In this document: positions 34,361-42,712 of the stretch, in pieces
Layout of the letters: each line of letters starts with the position of its first letter
Position numbering within the stretch: position 1 is the stretch's first letter
NCBI RefSeq assembly: GCF_900099965.1
Contig: NZ_FNDJ01000028.1
Location: 62,001 to 126,000, forward strand
Length of the DNA: 64,000 nt
DNA from: Nonomuraea jiangxiensis
GTDB lineage: Bacteria > Actinomycetota > Actinomycetes > Streptosporangiales > Streptosporangiaceae
Direction: 5' to 3'
Notes under the pieces: generated by a model
What the model saw: only the letters and a program-made list of their open reading frames with translations
Database searches by the model: none
What the model was told of the DNA's origin: nothing
Program-made: the position numbers and the translations under genes

Positions 34361-36193
34361 TCACCCCACGGTGAGCGCTTCGGGGTTGTCGGCACCGATG
34401 TTGATCAGGTGGGCGTAGAGGAAAGCGCTGATGGCCTCATACGCCTTGAGTTCATTGGCGCGGTTGGTGAAGCCGTGGCCTTCGTCGGGATAGATGTCGT
34501 AGCGGACTTCAACGCCGCGTTCGCGCAGGCGGGTGACAATCTGGTCGGACTCGGCCTGGGGGACGCGCGGGTCGTGGGCGCCCTGGATGACGAACAGGGG
34601 AGCGGTGATGCCGTCGGCGTGCGTGACGGGGCTGCGCTCAAGGAGCTGCTCGGCGCAGGTGTCGGGGTCTCCGAGGACGGTTGCGACGAAGGTCTTCCAG
34701 GTGGGGGGTGACGCCTTGGCGAGGGTGACGAGGTTGCTGGGGCCGCAGATGGAGACGCCTGCGGTCCACGAGTAGGGCAAGCGAGCGAGGCAGGACAAGG
34801 CGGCGAATCCGCCGTAGGACGCTCCCATGACCGCGAGGCGGCTGGTGTCGGCCCAGCCGAGGGTTTGCAGGTACCGGATGCCGTGGTCCAGGTCGTCGAG
34901 GTCGATGCCGCCCCAGTCGCGGTAGATGAGCTTCTGGTGGGCGGTGCCGTACCCGGTGGACCCGGCGGCGTTGGGAGCCAGGATGGCGATTCCCTGGTGG
35001 AGAAGGTGCTGGTAGAGGCCGGAGCGGGCGTAGATGGGGCGTTCCTGGGCTTCCGGGCCGCCGTGGACGGACAGCAGGACCGGGTGCGGTCCTGGGCTGT
35101 CCGGACGGTAGAGCAGGGCGTGGACGTCGCGTCCGTCGCGGGCGGGGTAGGTGATCAGTTCGGGGACGATGGGGTTGATGACCCGCAGGGCTGCGGGGCG
35201 GGTGTCGGTGAGGTAGCGGAAGTCGTGCTGGGCCATGTCTAGGACCGCGAGTTCGGCCGGCCGCGCCGCCGAGTCGATCAGGAGGACCGCGAAGGAGGCG
35301 TCCGGTGCCAGGGACAGCGTCGAGATGACACCAGGTGGGATGTCAGGGAGCGGAAGCGGGGAGCCGTTGCGTTCAGCGTGCAGGCGGGAGCGGCCGCCCT
35401 CGTTGACAGACCAGATGCGTACGCCTGCGGCGACGTCGAGGGTTTCAACGTCCCAGTTCGGGTCGGCGATCGCGTGCAGGGACTTGGCTGCGAGGTCGTA
35501 GAAGGCGGCGGCGGTGAAGTCGCTCCAGTGATCGGTGAGCAGGTGGAAGCCGCTGGAGTCCGGAGCCCAAGCACCGGGTTCGAAGACACCCTCGCCGAGG
35601 GCGGACGTCACACAGGCGGGCTTGACGTCCGGGTCGTTCAGATCGGTGAGGTAGACCGCGATGTCGGTGTTGGAACGGAAGCCGGTAGACAGGAGCCAGC
35701 GGCCGTCGGGGGAGAGGCTGACAGCCTCGAACGCGACTCCTTCGGGAGGCGCGAAGCGGCGGAGCTCGTCGGACATCAGGTCGTGGACGATGAGGTCCTG
35801 GGCGGCGGGATCGCGGTCGTTGGCGGTGTAAGCCAGGAAACGACCGGTGGGGTCGAACGGCGATTCGGCCAAGATACGTTGGCAGTCCGGCCCTGAGCTG
35901 ACCTCGGTCGGTTCGCCGCCATGCAGAGCGACCATGTAGATGCGGAACTGCTCGTCCCCGTTCTCATCAGCGGTGAAGACCAGCTGGTTACCGGAGGGCG
36001 TCCAGGCGAACTGCCGTACCGTCCGATTGTCGAAACCCGCCACCCGGCGCGGCTCGCCACCGGCTACGGGGACCACCCACAGGTCGTAGTGGCCGGAGGC
36101 GTGGCTGGAGTAGGCGACCAGCCGGCCGTTGGGCGAGAGCGCAAGGGTGCGCTGGAATCGCTGCTGGGGGACGAAGTCCAGGTATCCGAGCAT
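34361..36193 (-). CDS. S9-family (prolyl oligopeptidase/acylaminoacyl) serine peptidase
   Basis: About 610 residues from ATG 36193 behind GAGAGGC (28 extra upstream codons are open but unsupported). The N-terminal half is a beta-propeller (LALSPNGRLVAYSS, WTPSGNQLVF, LSPDGRWLL, LAPDASFAVLL). The C-terminal alpha/beta hydrolase has the nucleophile elbow GASYGGF, the Asp in QGAHDPRVPQ and the His in DEGHGF. Cytoplasmic oligopeptidase; it hydrolyses short peptides. It may process or clear a peptide. A 16-bp gap to the LuxR gene implies one operon. Confidence 0.88.
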   Translation of the reverse strand: MLGYLDFVPQQRFQRTLALSPNGRLVAYSSHASGHYDLWVVPVAGGEPRRVAGFDNRTVRQFAWTPSGNQLVFTADENGDEQFRIYMVALHGGEPTEVSSGPDCQRILAESPFDPTGRFLAYTANDRDPAAQDLIVHDLMSDELRRFAPPEGVAFEAVSLSPDGRWLLSTGFRSNTDIAVYLTDLNDPDVKPACVTSALGEGVFEPGAWAPDSSGFHLLTDHWSDFTAAAFYDLAAKSLHAIADPNWDVETLDVAAGVRIWSVNEGGRSRLHAERNGSPLPLPDIPPGVISTLSLAPDASFAVLLIDSAARPAELAVLDMAQHDFRYLTDTRPAALRVINPIVPELITYPARDGRDVHALLYRPDSPGPHPVLLSVHGGPEAQERPIYARSGLYQHLLHQGIAILAPNAAGSTGYGTAHQKLIYRDWGGIDLDDLDHGIRYLQTLGWADTSRLAVMGASYGGFAALSCLARLPYSWTAGVSICGPSNLVTLAKASPPTWKTFVATVLGDPDTCAEQLLERSPVTHADGITAPLFVIQGAHDPRVPQAESDQIVTRLRERGVEVRYDIYPDEGHGFTNRANELKAYEAISAFLYAHLINIGADNPEALTVG

Positions 36194-36209
36194 GTGGCAG
36201 CCTCTCGAG

Positions 36210-37250
36210 TCAGTCGATCCAGCCGCGGCGCGCCGCTGCGGCTCCTGCGGCGAAGCGGGTCTCCACACCCAGCTCATCGCGAATGGCGGTCCAATGTCTG
36301 CGCATGGTGTTGACGCTGATGTCCATCCGCCGGGCGATCGCCTCGTCGGACAGTCCTTGGGTGAGCAGCTGCAGCACCTGCGCCTGTGCCGACGTGAGCG
36401 GCCCGGCGGCCTTCGTGCTGCCGAACGGTATCGCCTTCTCCCACAGCAGCTCGAAATACTCCCGCAGGGCGCCGACTATGACCGGCGAACGAACGAGCAA
36501 TGCCCCGCCCATCCCCGTGGGCGTGAGCGGAAGGAGCGCGACCGCCTCGTCCGCGAGCTTCATCTTCATCCCGATCCGGGGCAGCAGGCGCGCTTGCTCA
36601 CCGGCGGCCACCGCGGCCTCGATCGTCTTCGCGCCGATCGGATGCTCCGCGCAGCGGGTCTCGTAGATGGCGCGGCACTGCACCTGGCCCTCGAACACCG
36701 GTAGCGGTGCGTACCCCGTGGCGTCCTCGACGGGCGCCTCCAGGACGTAGTTGTCCAGAGTGAGCCAGTCGTGCCGAGCCGCGTTGATGAGTGCGTACGA
36801 CAGGCGGCTGATCTCGTCCCGATCGGTGACGATCTGCACGAGCCTGTCCATGCCAGAGCTTGAGGAGGACGTGGCGGACGTCTGATGGAACTCGCTCAGC
36901 CGCTTGTGCCCGGCCAGCAGCCGCTCCTGATCGCTGACGAGACGGCGCGAGAGCTCCGACAGAACGCCCTGGAGCGCGAGTTCGGGCGGTGCGGGCACGA
37001 GACGCGGTGGCAGCAGCGGACCGTCCGGCCGAAGATGCGCCATGCCGCGGGCGGTCAGCTCCGCCACCTGCTCAGCGCTTCCCAGCAGGGTCGCGGCGTC
37101 GCTCTCCTGGCAGCCGTCCTCCGCGAGCAGCTTGGAATACGACGCGAAGATCTCGTCCGGAACGACGCCCGCCAGCAGGCGCTGTGCGTTGGTCTGTTTC
37201 TGCCCGTCCACTGACACCACCAGACAGAGAGTAGTCGCTTCAATGCTCAA
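36210..37250 (-). CDS. LuxR-type helix-turn-helix transcriptional regulator
   Basis: 346 residues. The C-terminal 65 residues form a LuxR helix-turn-helix (LTSAQAQVLQLLTQGLSDEAI, RRMDISVNTMRRHWTAI). The N-terminal and central regions are helical and could hold a ligand- or protein-binding domain, similar to the TrmB-like regulators of actinomycete peptide loci. It lies upstream of and in the same direction as the S9 peptidase, divergent from the BTAD gene at 37476. The intervening 225 bp contains an inverted repeat around 37300-37316 (GGTGG..CCACC) that could be an operator. Confidence 0.82.
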   Translation of the reverse strand: MSIEATTLCLVVSVDGQKQTNAQRLLAGVVPDEIFASYSKLLAEDGCQESDAATLLGSAEQVAELTARGMAHLRPDGPLLPPRLVPAPPELALQGVLSELSRRLVSDQERLLAGHKRLSEFHQTSATSSSSSGMDRLVQIVTDRDEISRLSYALINAARHDWLTLDNYVLEAPVEDATGYAPLPVFEGQVQCRAIYETRCAEHPIGAKTIEAAVAAGEQARLLPRIGMKMKLADEAVALLPLTPTGMGGALLVRSPVIVGALREYFELLWEKAIPFGSTKAAGPLTSAQAQVLQLLTQGLSDEAIARRMDISVNTMRRHWTAIRDELGVETRFAAGAAAARRGWID

Positions 37251-37475
37251 CGTGATGGTCCTTAGTGGGCCGTGTCGAGAGTGAGTAGTTCCACGCGATG
37301 GTGGGTTTTCACCACCGCGTCCTGCGACCCCAGATCCCCGCTGCGCAAGGCGTTTCCGTGCCCCTGGACGCGCTACCCCTGGTCAGTAGACGTCGTGAAG
37401 AGTTTCAGGCTCTCTGATTCGATGCCGCGCGCGATCTGATCAGTGCGAACGCTCAAGAGCGGCAAGGGAGGCAGC

Positions 37476-38492
37476 ATGCGGCGGCAGTTCGTTAGAGAGG
37501 CGGCGAGGGCACTGGCCGGACGGTCGTGGGCGATACGGAGCCTGGCCGGGCTCCTGGTGACGTTCGGCCCGTTCGGCTCGCGCAATCGTACGGCGCACCG
37601 ACCCACCGATGTCAGCCCCGAGGTAGCGGCGGTCCCCGTGCCCGTGGGTTCGACGCATGGTGCCCCGGCGGTGCCTGCGCCCGCTGAAGCTCCCGCGTCG
37701 GGACCGACCATCACGTCCACCAGTTCAACGGACGCCCCGCATGACCCGGCAGCCGACCGGCGCGGCCTCATCCGCCTTGTGGGCCAGTGCATCATCGAGG
37801 GACGCAACCGTACGGCGGGCGGGTGGGGGACCGACACCTGGGCCCTCCTCGGCCTGCTTGCCGAGTACCGCTCCTCTCTGCTGACCAAGAGCGCGGCCGG
37901 CGACAAGCTCTGGCCGGAAGCCGAAGCCCCGCATGACCGGTTCGCCGGCCTTCTCAAGGCGACGCGCGCGAAGATGTGCGAGGCGCTCGGGATGCCCGGC
38001 AATTATGGGCGGATCGTCATCCAGTTCATGGGCAGCACCGGATATCGGATCAACCCTGACCTCTACACCTGCGACGTCTGGCAGATCCGCGACCTCCTCA
38101 CCACCGCGGCTCGGGCCAAGGGCCCGGAGAGGTCCGCAGCGCTGATCGCCGCCGCGGACCTCTACACCGGTCCCTACCTCCCCGACGTACCGCATGGCTG
38201 GGCCCGGCACGCGGCTGACGCTCTGAACCGTGCCGTCGTCCAAGCCCTCGCCCAACTTGCCGATCTGGAGGAGCAGCCCGAAATTGAGATCGGTTATCTC
38301 GAACGCGCCACCGAACTCGACGGCGTCGCCGAACATCTGTACCGCAGGCGAATGGAGGTCTACTCCGGCCTCGGCAGGTTCCAAGCCATCCATTACTGCT
38401 ATGACGAACTCCACGAACGGCTACGCGCCCGAGGTAGAAAACCGTCCTCGCAAACAGGGCAGCTCTATCGCAGGGTTACTGACTTCGGATGA
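37476..38492 (+). CDS. SARP-like protein: winged helix plus BTAD domain
   Basis: 338 residues from ATG 37476 behind GGGAGGCAGC. After a basic N-terminal stretch (residues 1-35, possibly membrane-associated) and a Pro/Ala-rich linker, residues 130-215 resemble the OmpR-type winged helix (KLWPEAEAPHDRFAGLLKAT; GSTGYRINPDLYTCDVW). The rest is the bacterial transcriptional activator domain (AADLYTGPYLPDVPHGWARHAADALNRAV; YLERATELDGVAEHLYRRRMEVY). Such proteins lie at the start of conjugation modules in actinobacterial ICEs; here it likely regulates the backbone. Divergent from LuxR. Confidence 0.8.
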   Translation: MRRQFVREAARALAGRSWAIRSLAGLLVTFGPFGSRNRTAHRPTDVSPEVAAVPVPVGSTHGAPAVPAPAEAPASGPTITSTSSTDAPHDPAADRRGLIRLVGQCIIEGRNRTAGGWGTDTWALLGLLAEYRSSLLTKSAAGDKLWPEAEAPHDRFAGLLKATRAKMCEALGMPGNYGRIVIQFMGSTGYRINPDLYTCDVWQIRDLLTTAARAKGPERSAALIAAADLYTGPYLPDVPHGWARHAADALNRAVVQALAQLADLEEQPEIEIGYLERATELDGVAEHLYRRRMEVYSGLGRFQAIHYCYDELHERLRARGRKPSSQTGQLYRRVTDFG

Positions 38493-38703
38493 GCAGTCGA
38501 ACCGTCTGAATAACTATTGCCGACGACTTGACGACGGTCGCCGAGGTGAGCCCTTATATAACCCGTGCGTACGCGCGCACGCATAATTGAAAGGGGTGCG
38601 CTCATGCGTTTATTACGGGTTGAACCGGCAGGGTCGCCGAGGTAAGTAACTTCGGCGGCTCCGGCGCCCTCGCCGCCCAGCGTAGGCGCCCAGGGGCGAA
38701 GAA

Positions 38704-38747
38704 GGCCTCGCAGTCGCGTGCATGCCGTAGTGCCCGGCTGCGAGGCC
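38704..38747. repeat. perfect 10-bp inverted repeat
   Basis: GGCCTCGCAG at 38704-38713 and its exact reverse complement CTGCGAGGCC at 38738-38747, 24 bases apart. Could be a transfer-origin or regulator-binding repeat. Confidence 0.6.
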
Positions 38748-38818
38748 GATCCTCGGCGTGGCCACCTGATCGGGGCGTGCACTTCGCCTGCATCAGGCCA
38801 CATCGGCCTTCACGAAGA

Positions 38819-38853
38819 GTGGGACCAACCGGCTGCTATCCGGCTGGTCCCAC
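38819..38853. repeat. strong hairpin with 9-bp perfect outer stem
   Basis: GTGGGACCA pairs with TGGTCCCAC, with an inner CCGG/CCGG stem after an A/C mismatch and a 7-base loop. The following pyrimidine run (CCCCCT) is weak. It could be a terminator or the inverted repeat of an origin of transfer. Confidence 0.6.
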
Positions 38854-39406
38854 CCCCTCAGACTACGGGCAAGCCCACCGTGAGAAGTCCGGCTTTCGGC
38901 GGTGGGAAGCCCTCGTTGCGCGAACTTTGCGCTCTGTCGCCCGGGCCCGCCGGTCGGTGTGCCGATCGCCCTACCGTTCGGGCCGCCGCCTTGACGAGTA
39001 CCCCGCGTCGGCGAGCGCGCGCAGGTGGAAAGGGCTCCGCGGGCTACCGGTGGCTCGCCCGACTCGCCTTACGAGTCGAATACTCGCCATGAAGCGAACC
39101 TCGGATGTTCTGATGCGAGCGATTCAATCTGAGTAATCTCCTACGGCTCCGCTCGTAACTCGTAGGGCTAATAATCTCTGTTCGGCTCTTTGTGCTGCCC
39201 ATGAGCCGCAAGGCATTTAACCGGTTGGGGCGCGGGAATTGTCGGCGATTCATTGCCTGGTCGGGCGATCGCGAGCCCATTGTTTTTACCAACGCGCCGC
39301 CGAATCGGCTTGCTTTGTATTTGGGGTCGAGAAATAGTCGTTGTGTACGAACGAATTGGCCTCCAGGGAATCCGGGGGGTCGCACCCCAGGTAAAAGGAG
39401 AAATAA

Positions 39407-40363
39407 ATGGCGACGAACACGGTAGCCGAGAAGACCGACACCTCGGCCGAATTCCGCCCTGAAGGCACGGCGGCCAAGGTATGGGAGGCCCTGACCGCCA
39501 CCCCGGCGGCATCCGTCACGATGATCGCCGAGGCTGCCGGTGTCTCACGGCCGACCGCGACCAAGGCACTAACGGCGTTCGCCGAGGCAGGCCACGCCAT
39601 CCGCACCCCCGGCAGGCGCTCTGAGGAAGGCCGCGCCCAACCGGACACGTGGGCTCCGGTCTTCTCCGACGACGTGCGTGATCAGGATGGCGACGTCCCT
39701 CCAACGCCCGACACGGCCGCTGACGCCGCCGTAACAGCAGACGTGAGCATCGACGCCCCGGCGGCTCCGGAAGCTCCCGACACAACCACTGAGGACACCC
39801 CGACCACCACCATGTCCTTCCCGGATGCCATGCGCATCCTTGAGCAGGAGGCCGAGCGCCGCGCGGCTGCCGAGGCCGAGTTGGCCCGCGCTCAGTCCGA
39901 GGAGGAAGCCCGCCGTCAGCAGGCCGCCGAGAGCTTGGCCAAGGCCCGCATGGTCGAAGACACGCGCCGCGCCCTGACCGACCTACTCAACGCCGTGACC
40001 ACCACATACGCAGCCCTGCTGTCTGATGACGACACGGCGTTCACCACCGGTCTGGAGGCCATCTACAGCGGTACGGCGGACGTACGAAAGGCCATCCGCA
40101 CTACCCAACCTAAGGCCACCACCGGGTGGGGTTCCTCGCGAGGTGGGGACCGCAGCGCACCTCGGCCCCTGCGTCCGGATGTCGTCGCTCACCTGACGAA
40201 GTACCCCGACCTGGCGTTCACCGCCAACGAGATCGCGAAGGTACTCGGCCGTTCCTCAGGAGCGGTCGCGAACGCCCTGGACACCCTCGCCCGCAACGGC
40301 GAGGCCGAACTCGTCAGTGAGCGCCCCAACCGCTTCCGCGCAGTCAAGCCCCAGGACGCCTAA
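39407..40363 (+). CDS. ICE protein with MarR-like winged helices at both ends
   Basis: 318 residues behind AAGGAG. Residues 15-70 form a winged helix (KVWEALTATPAASVTMIAEAA, then VSRPTATKALTAFAEAG). Next is a Pro/Thr/Asp-rich linker, a long coiled coil (about 140-190, EQEAERRAAAEAELARAQ) and a second winged helix near the end (LTKYPDLAFTANEIAKVLG, SGAVANALDTLARNGEAEL). Likely a DNA-binding regulator or partition-type protein of the ICE. It is followed 38 bp later by the small ParB-like gene, suggesting one operon ending at the terminator at 40755. Confidence 0.78.
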   Translation: MATNTVAEKTDTSAEFRPEGTAAKVWEALTATPAASVTMIAEAAGVSRPTATKALTAFAEAGHAIRTPGRRSEEGRAQPDTWAPVFSDDVRDQDGDVPPTPDTAADAAVTADVSIDAPAAPEAPDTTTEDTPTTTMSFPDAMRILEQEAERRAAAEAELARAQSEEEARRQQAAESLAKARMVEDTRRALTDLLNAVTTTYAALLSDDDTAFTTGLEAIYSGTADVRKAIRTTQPKATTGWGSSRGGDRSAPRPLRPDVVAHLTKYPDLAFTANEIAKVLGRSSGAVANALDTLARNGEAELVSERPNRFRAVKPQDA

Positions 40364-40401
40364 TCAGCGGCACCAACGGCCCTGGCACGAGAGGAGAAAC
40401 C

Positions 40402-40740
40402 ATGTCCGATGAGATGTTCACCCTCCTGGGGTGGGCATGGGATGTAGACCTGGCCACCCGTCTGGCCCGACGCCACCCAGTACGCCCGGCTGCTATCCGG
40501 ACGTTGACCGGCGTCAAGGACCTCATCCGCATCGACCCCAAGCATGCCGTGACGGTTGACCTGACGAAGCCCATCCTGGTCGTCCCGCTCCCGTGCGCAC
40601 TGCCTCCCGGCAACCGCCTGGTGATCGACGGCTGGCACCGCATACACCGCGCCCTCGACCTGGGAATGGAGAAGCTGCCAGCGATCCTCCTGGACCCGTC
40701 TGACGAGCGCACATGCCGCCTACGCGGCGGCGATATCTGA
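40402..40740 (+). CDS. small ParB/Srx-fold-like protein
   Basis: 112 residues behind GAGGAG. The segment RLVIDGWHRIHRALDLGMEK resembles the ParB/sulfiredoxin-fold loop (DGxHR followed by a helix). Otherwise unrecognised. Lies between the winged-helix gene and a strong terminator, so it is probably the second gene of that operon. A nucleotide-binding or partition-like role is speculative. Confidence 0.62.
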   Translation: MSDEMFTLLGWAWDVDLATRLARRHPVRPAAIRTLTGVKDLIRIDPKHAVTVDLTKPILVVPLPCALPPGNRLVIDGWHRIHRALDLGMEKLPAILLDPSDERTCRLRGGDI

Positions 40741-40754
40741 TACACGGTGCACGA

Positions 40755-40787
40755 GAGCGGGCGGGGCAGTGGTTGCCCCGCCCGCTC
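40755..40787. terminator. strong bidirectional terminator hairpin
   Basis: A perfect 14-bp stem (GAGCGGGCGGGGCA with its complement TGCCCCGCCCGCTC) and a 5-base loop. It separates the plus-strand ParB-like gene from the end of the minus-strand conjugation operon, stopping both. Confidence 0.85.
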
Positions 40788-40850
40788 ACTTGTCATTCAG
40801 GGGGTCGCTCGGCCTCGGGCGGCGGTACGGCGGATGACCCGGCTCCGATG

Positions 40851-41795
40851 TCAGCCGCCCGGACGGGCGTAGCCAACGAGGTCCCGCCGGGTCGTGTAGC
40901 GGCTGATGCGAACGCGTGCGCCGGTGCGCGGGGCCTCGATCATGCGATAGGAGTCGAGGACGAGGCCGACATGCCCGGGGCGGTCGGAGCCTCCGCCGGA
41001 ACCCTGGAAGAACACGAGATCGCCGGGTGCCTGGCGGCCGGGCGGAACATGGGGGATGGCCCGCCACTGCTCCTCGGTGGTACGAGGCAGGGCAGTTCCA
41101 GCTTGGTGCCAGGCGTAACGGACGAGGCCAGAGCAGTCGAAGCCCGTCACCTTCGCGCCCAGTCCTATCCCCGTGGTGGGGCCATCGAGGCCGCCGCCTC
41201 CGTAGGAGTAGGGGGTGCCGAGCCAACGGGACGCCGCCGCCACCGCAGTCGAGCCGCGTTCCGAACCGCTGACTTGGAGGGGCGGGCAGGCTGTGGCGTA
41301 GGAGTCGGCGATGCGCAGGACCTTGGTGACGTAGGCGGGATCGTGGTTGTAGTGCAAGAGGGCCTGGTCGAGGTGGGTCGGTGCGCCGCTGTGGCGGAGG
41401 TAGCCCGCTGCCGTGGGGATGGCGTCGGCGGGGTCGTAGATGTCCTTGGTGCCGTCCGCGTTGCCGTCCACGCCGAAGGATTGCCAGGTGCCTGGCATGA
41501 ACTGCATGGGTCCTGCTGCTCCGGCGTGGTTGGTGCCGGTGGTGACGCCGGGCCCGATGCCTCGGCCGTGGTCGGATTCGGCCTTTCCGACCGCTGCCAG
41601 GACAGTCCAAGGGACACCGTAGAGGGCGGCGGCTTGCTGGTAGAGATCGAGGTAGCGGGGCGGGATGTCGGTGGGCGCGGACACACCGCAGGAAGCGCTC
41701 GGAGCGTCGTAGCTCGGTAGCACGGTCGCGATGACGCTGAGGAGGACGGCGATCAAGGCGAGCGCCCCGATCGCCGTGGCCGTGATGACGGGCAT
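40851..41795 (-). CDS. bifunctional cell-wall hydrolase: lytic transglycosylase plus NlpC/P60 peptidase (VirB1-like)
   Basis: 314 residues from the ATG overlapping the previous stop (TAATG). A membrane anchor spans residues 5-28. The SLT/goose-lysozyme-type domain holds the catalytic Glu73 (GKAESDHG), followed by GPMQFMPGTW and DPADAIPTAA. The NlpC/P60 domain has Cys221 (FDCSGLVRYAW) and His275 (RPGHVGLVL). Such proteins cut the peptidoglycan so that the conjugation channel can pass (VirB1/Orf14-type role). Last gene of the conjugation operon. Confidence 0.88.
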   Translation of the reverse strand: MPVITATAIGALALIAVLLSVIATVLPSYDAPSASCGVSAPTDIPPRYLDLYQQAAALYGVPWTVLAAVGKAESDHGRGIGPGVTTGTNHAGAAGPMQFMPGTWQSFGVDGNADGTKDIYDPADAIPTAAGYLRHSGAPTHLDQALLHYNHDPAYVTKVLRIADSYATACPPLQVSGSERGSTAVAAASRWLGTPYSYGGGGLDGPTTGIGLGAKVTGFDCSGLVRYAWHQAGTALPRTTEEQWRAIPHVPPGRQAPGDLVFFQGSGGGSDRPGHVGLVLDSYRMIEAPRTGARVRISRYTTRRDLVGYARPGG

Positions 41796-42712
41796 TACGC
41801 GGGGACACGGTTGGGGCCGGTGGTATCTACAGGGCCCCACGCGCCCCGTAGGGCTATCAGGCCGCGGCGGGGACCGGTTGATCCGGCTGGCAGCCATACG
41901 GTCCCGGCGGGGCCGTCAGGGGCCGTCGCGGGCGTGTGTACGGCCGTGGCGACGGGCACGTCGGGGGTCATCAGGATCTTACGGAAGTTGGCTTCGCGGG
42001 TGGGGTTTGGGAGCCAGAAGAGCACGGGCGTGCTGATGCCGGTTGCTTCGGCCAGGGCGGCGTACCCGTCGAGTTTGGCCAGGACGCGGGACAGCGGCTC
42101 GGTGCCGGTGTCGTGTTCTAGGAAGAAGTCGATCGTGTCCGGCTGGCCGGTCGAGGTGGGCTCGGTCCAGCGGCCGAAGGCGTCCGGCCGGGCGAGGTCG
42201 CCCCACAGGGCGGTGCATCGGCGTTCTGGCCACCATTCGGCGACTGCAGATCCGTCAGCTCTGCGGTGGGCCGTGGCGTGCAGCTGGGCGAAGAACTCGT
42301 TCACCCCTATCTGGTGAGTCAGCCGGGACGAGAAGGCGATAGCGCTGGCCGAATCGGGGCGGTAGCGGAGTTCCGCCGGAGTGATGCCGCGCTGTGCGGC
42401 CAGGTGATGGGCACCGGTGGTGCCGAGAATCCAGTGCCAGGGGCGGCTCCCGGTAGGGGCCCAGGGGCGGAAGCGGTCCAGAGCGCGTAGTTCGTAGAGG
42501 TCCAAAAGGCGGTGGCGGGCGCGGTGGACACTGGGAAAGAAAATGGCGGTGAGCTGGTCGGTGGTGAGGACGCGGTGTTCCCAGACGGCGTCGAGGATCT
42601 CGGCGTCTCGCGGGGTGAGGCGTTCAGCGAGGCCGGCGACGAGGGCCTGACTGACGCGGGCGCGCTGGTGCCGGGAAGGAAGCAGGCGGCGGGACGAGTT
42701 TGGCCGGGTCAT
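41795..42712 (-). CDS. replication-relaxation family protein
   Basis: 305 residues. The N-terminal winged helix (LTPRDAEILDAVWEHRVLTTDQL, IFFPSVHRARHRLLDLY) and the downstream pattern (RPWHWILGTTGAHHLAAQRGI; SRLTHQIGVNEFFAQLH; DTIDFFLEHDTGTEPL) fit the Replic_Relax family found on Gram-positive plasmids and actinobacterial ICEs. These proteins probably act in replication or transfer initiation. No canonical relaxase is seen elsewhere, so this may fill that role. ATG/TAA and 4-bp overlaps with both neighbours show translational coupling. Confidence 0.8.
   Translation of the reverse strand: MTRPNSSRRLLPSRHQRARVSQALVAGLAERLTPRDAEILDAVWEHRVLTTDQLTAIFFPSVHRARHRLLDLYELRALDRFRPWAPTGSRPWHWILGTTGAHHLAAQRGITPAELRYRPDSASAIAFSSRLTHQIGVNEFFAQLHATAHRRADGSAVAEWWPERRCTALWGDLARPDAFGRWTEPTSTGQPDTIDFFLEHDTGTEPLSRVLAKLDGYAALAEATGISTPVLFWLPNPTREANFRKILMTPDVPVATAVHTPATAPDGPAGTVWLPAGSTGPRRGLIALRGAWGPVDTTGPNRVPA

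Larger units (their letters stand above)
38493..39406. other. non-coding region rich in inverted repeats (candidate transfer/replication origin)
   Basis: 914 bases with no convincing gene between the BTAD gene and the ICE regulator at 39407. It contains AACCCGT..ACGGGTT (about 38557 and 38622), a GC palindrome (TGCGTACGCGCGCACGCA), a perfect 10-bp inverted repeat at 38704-38747, a long hairpin at 38819-38853 and a GGGG/CCCC hairpin just ahead of the next gene. Clustered repeats of this kind beside a conjugation module fit an oriT or regulatory RNA region (inference). Confidence 0.5.
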
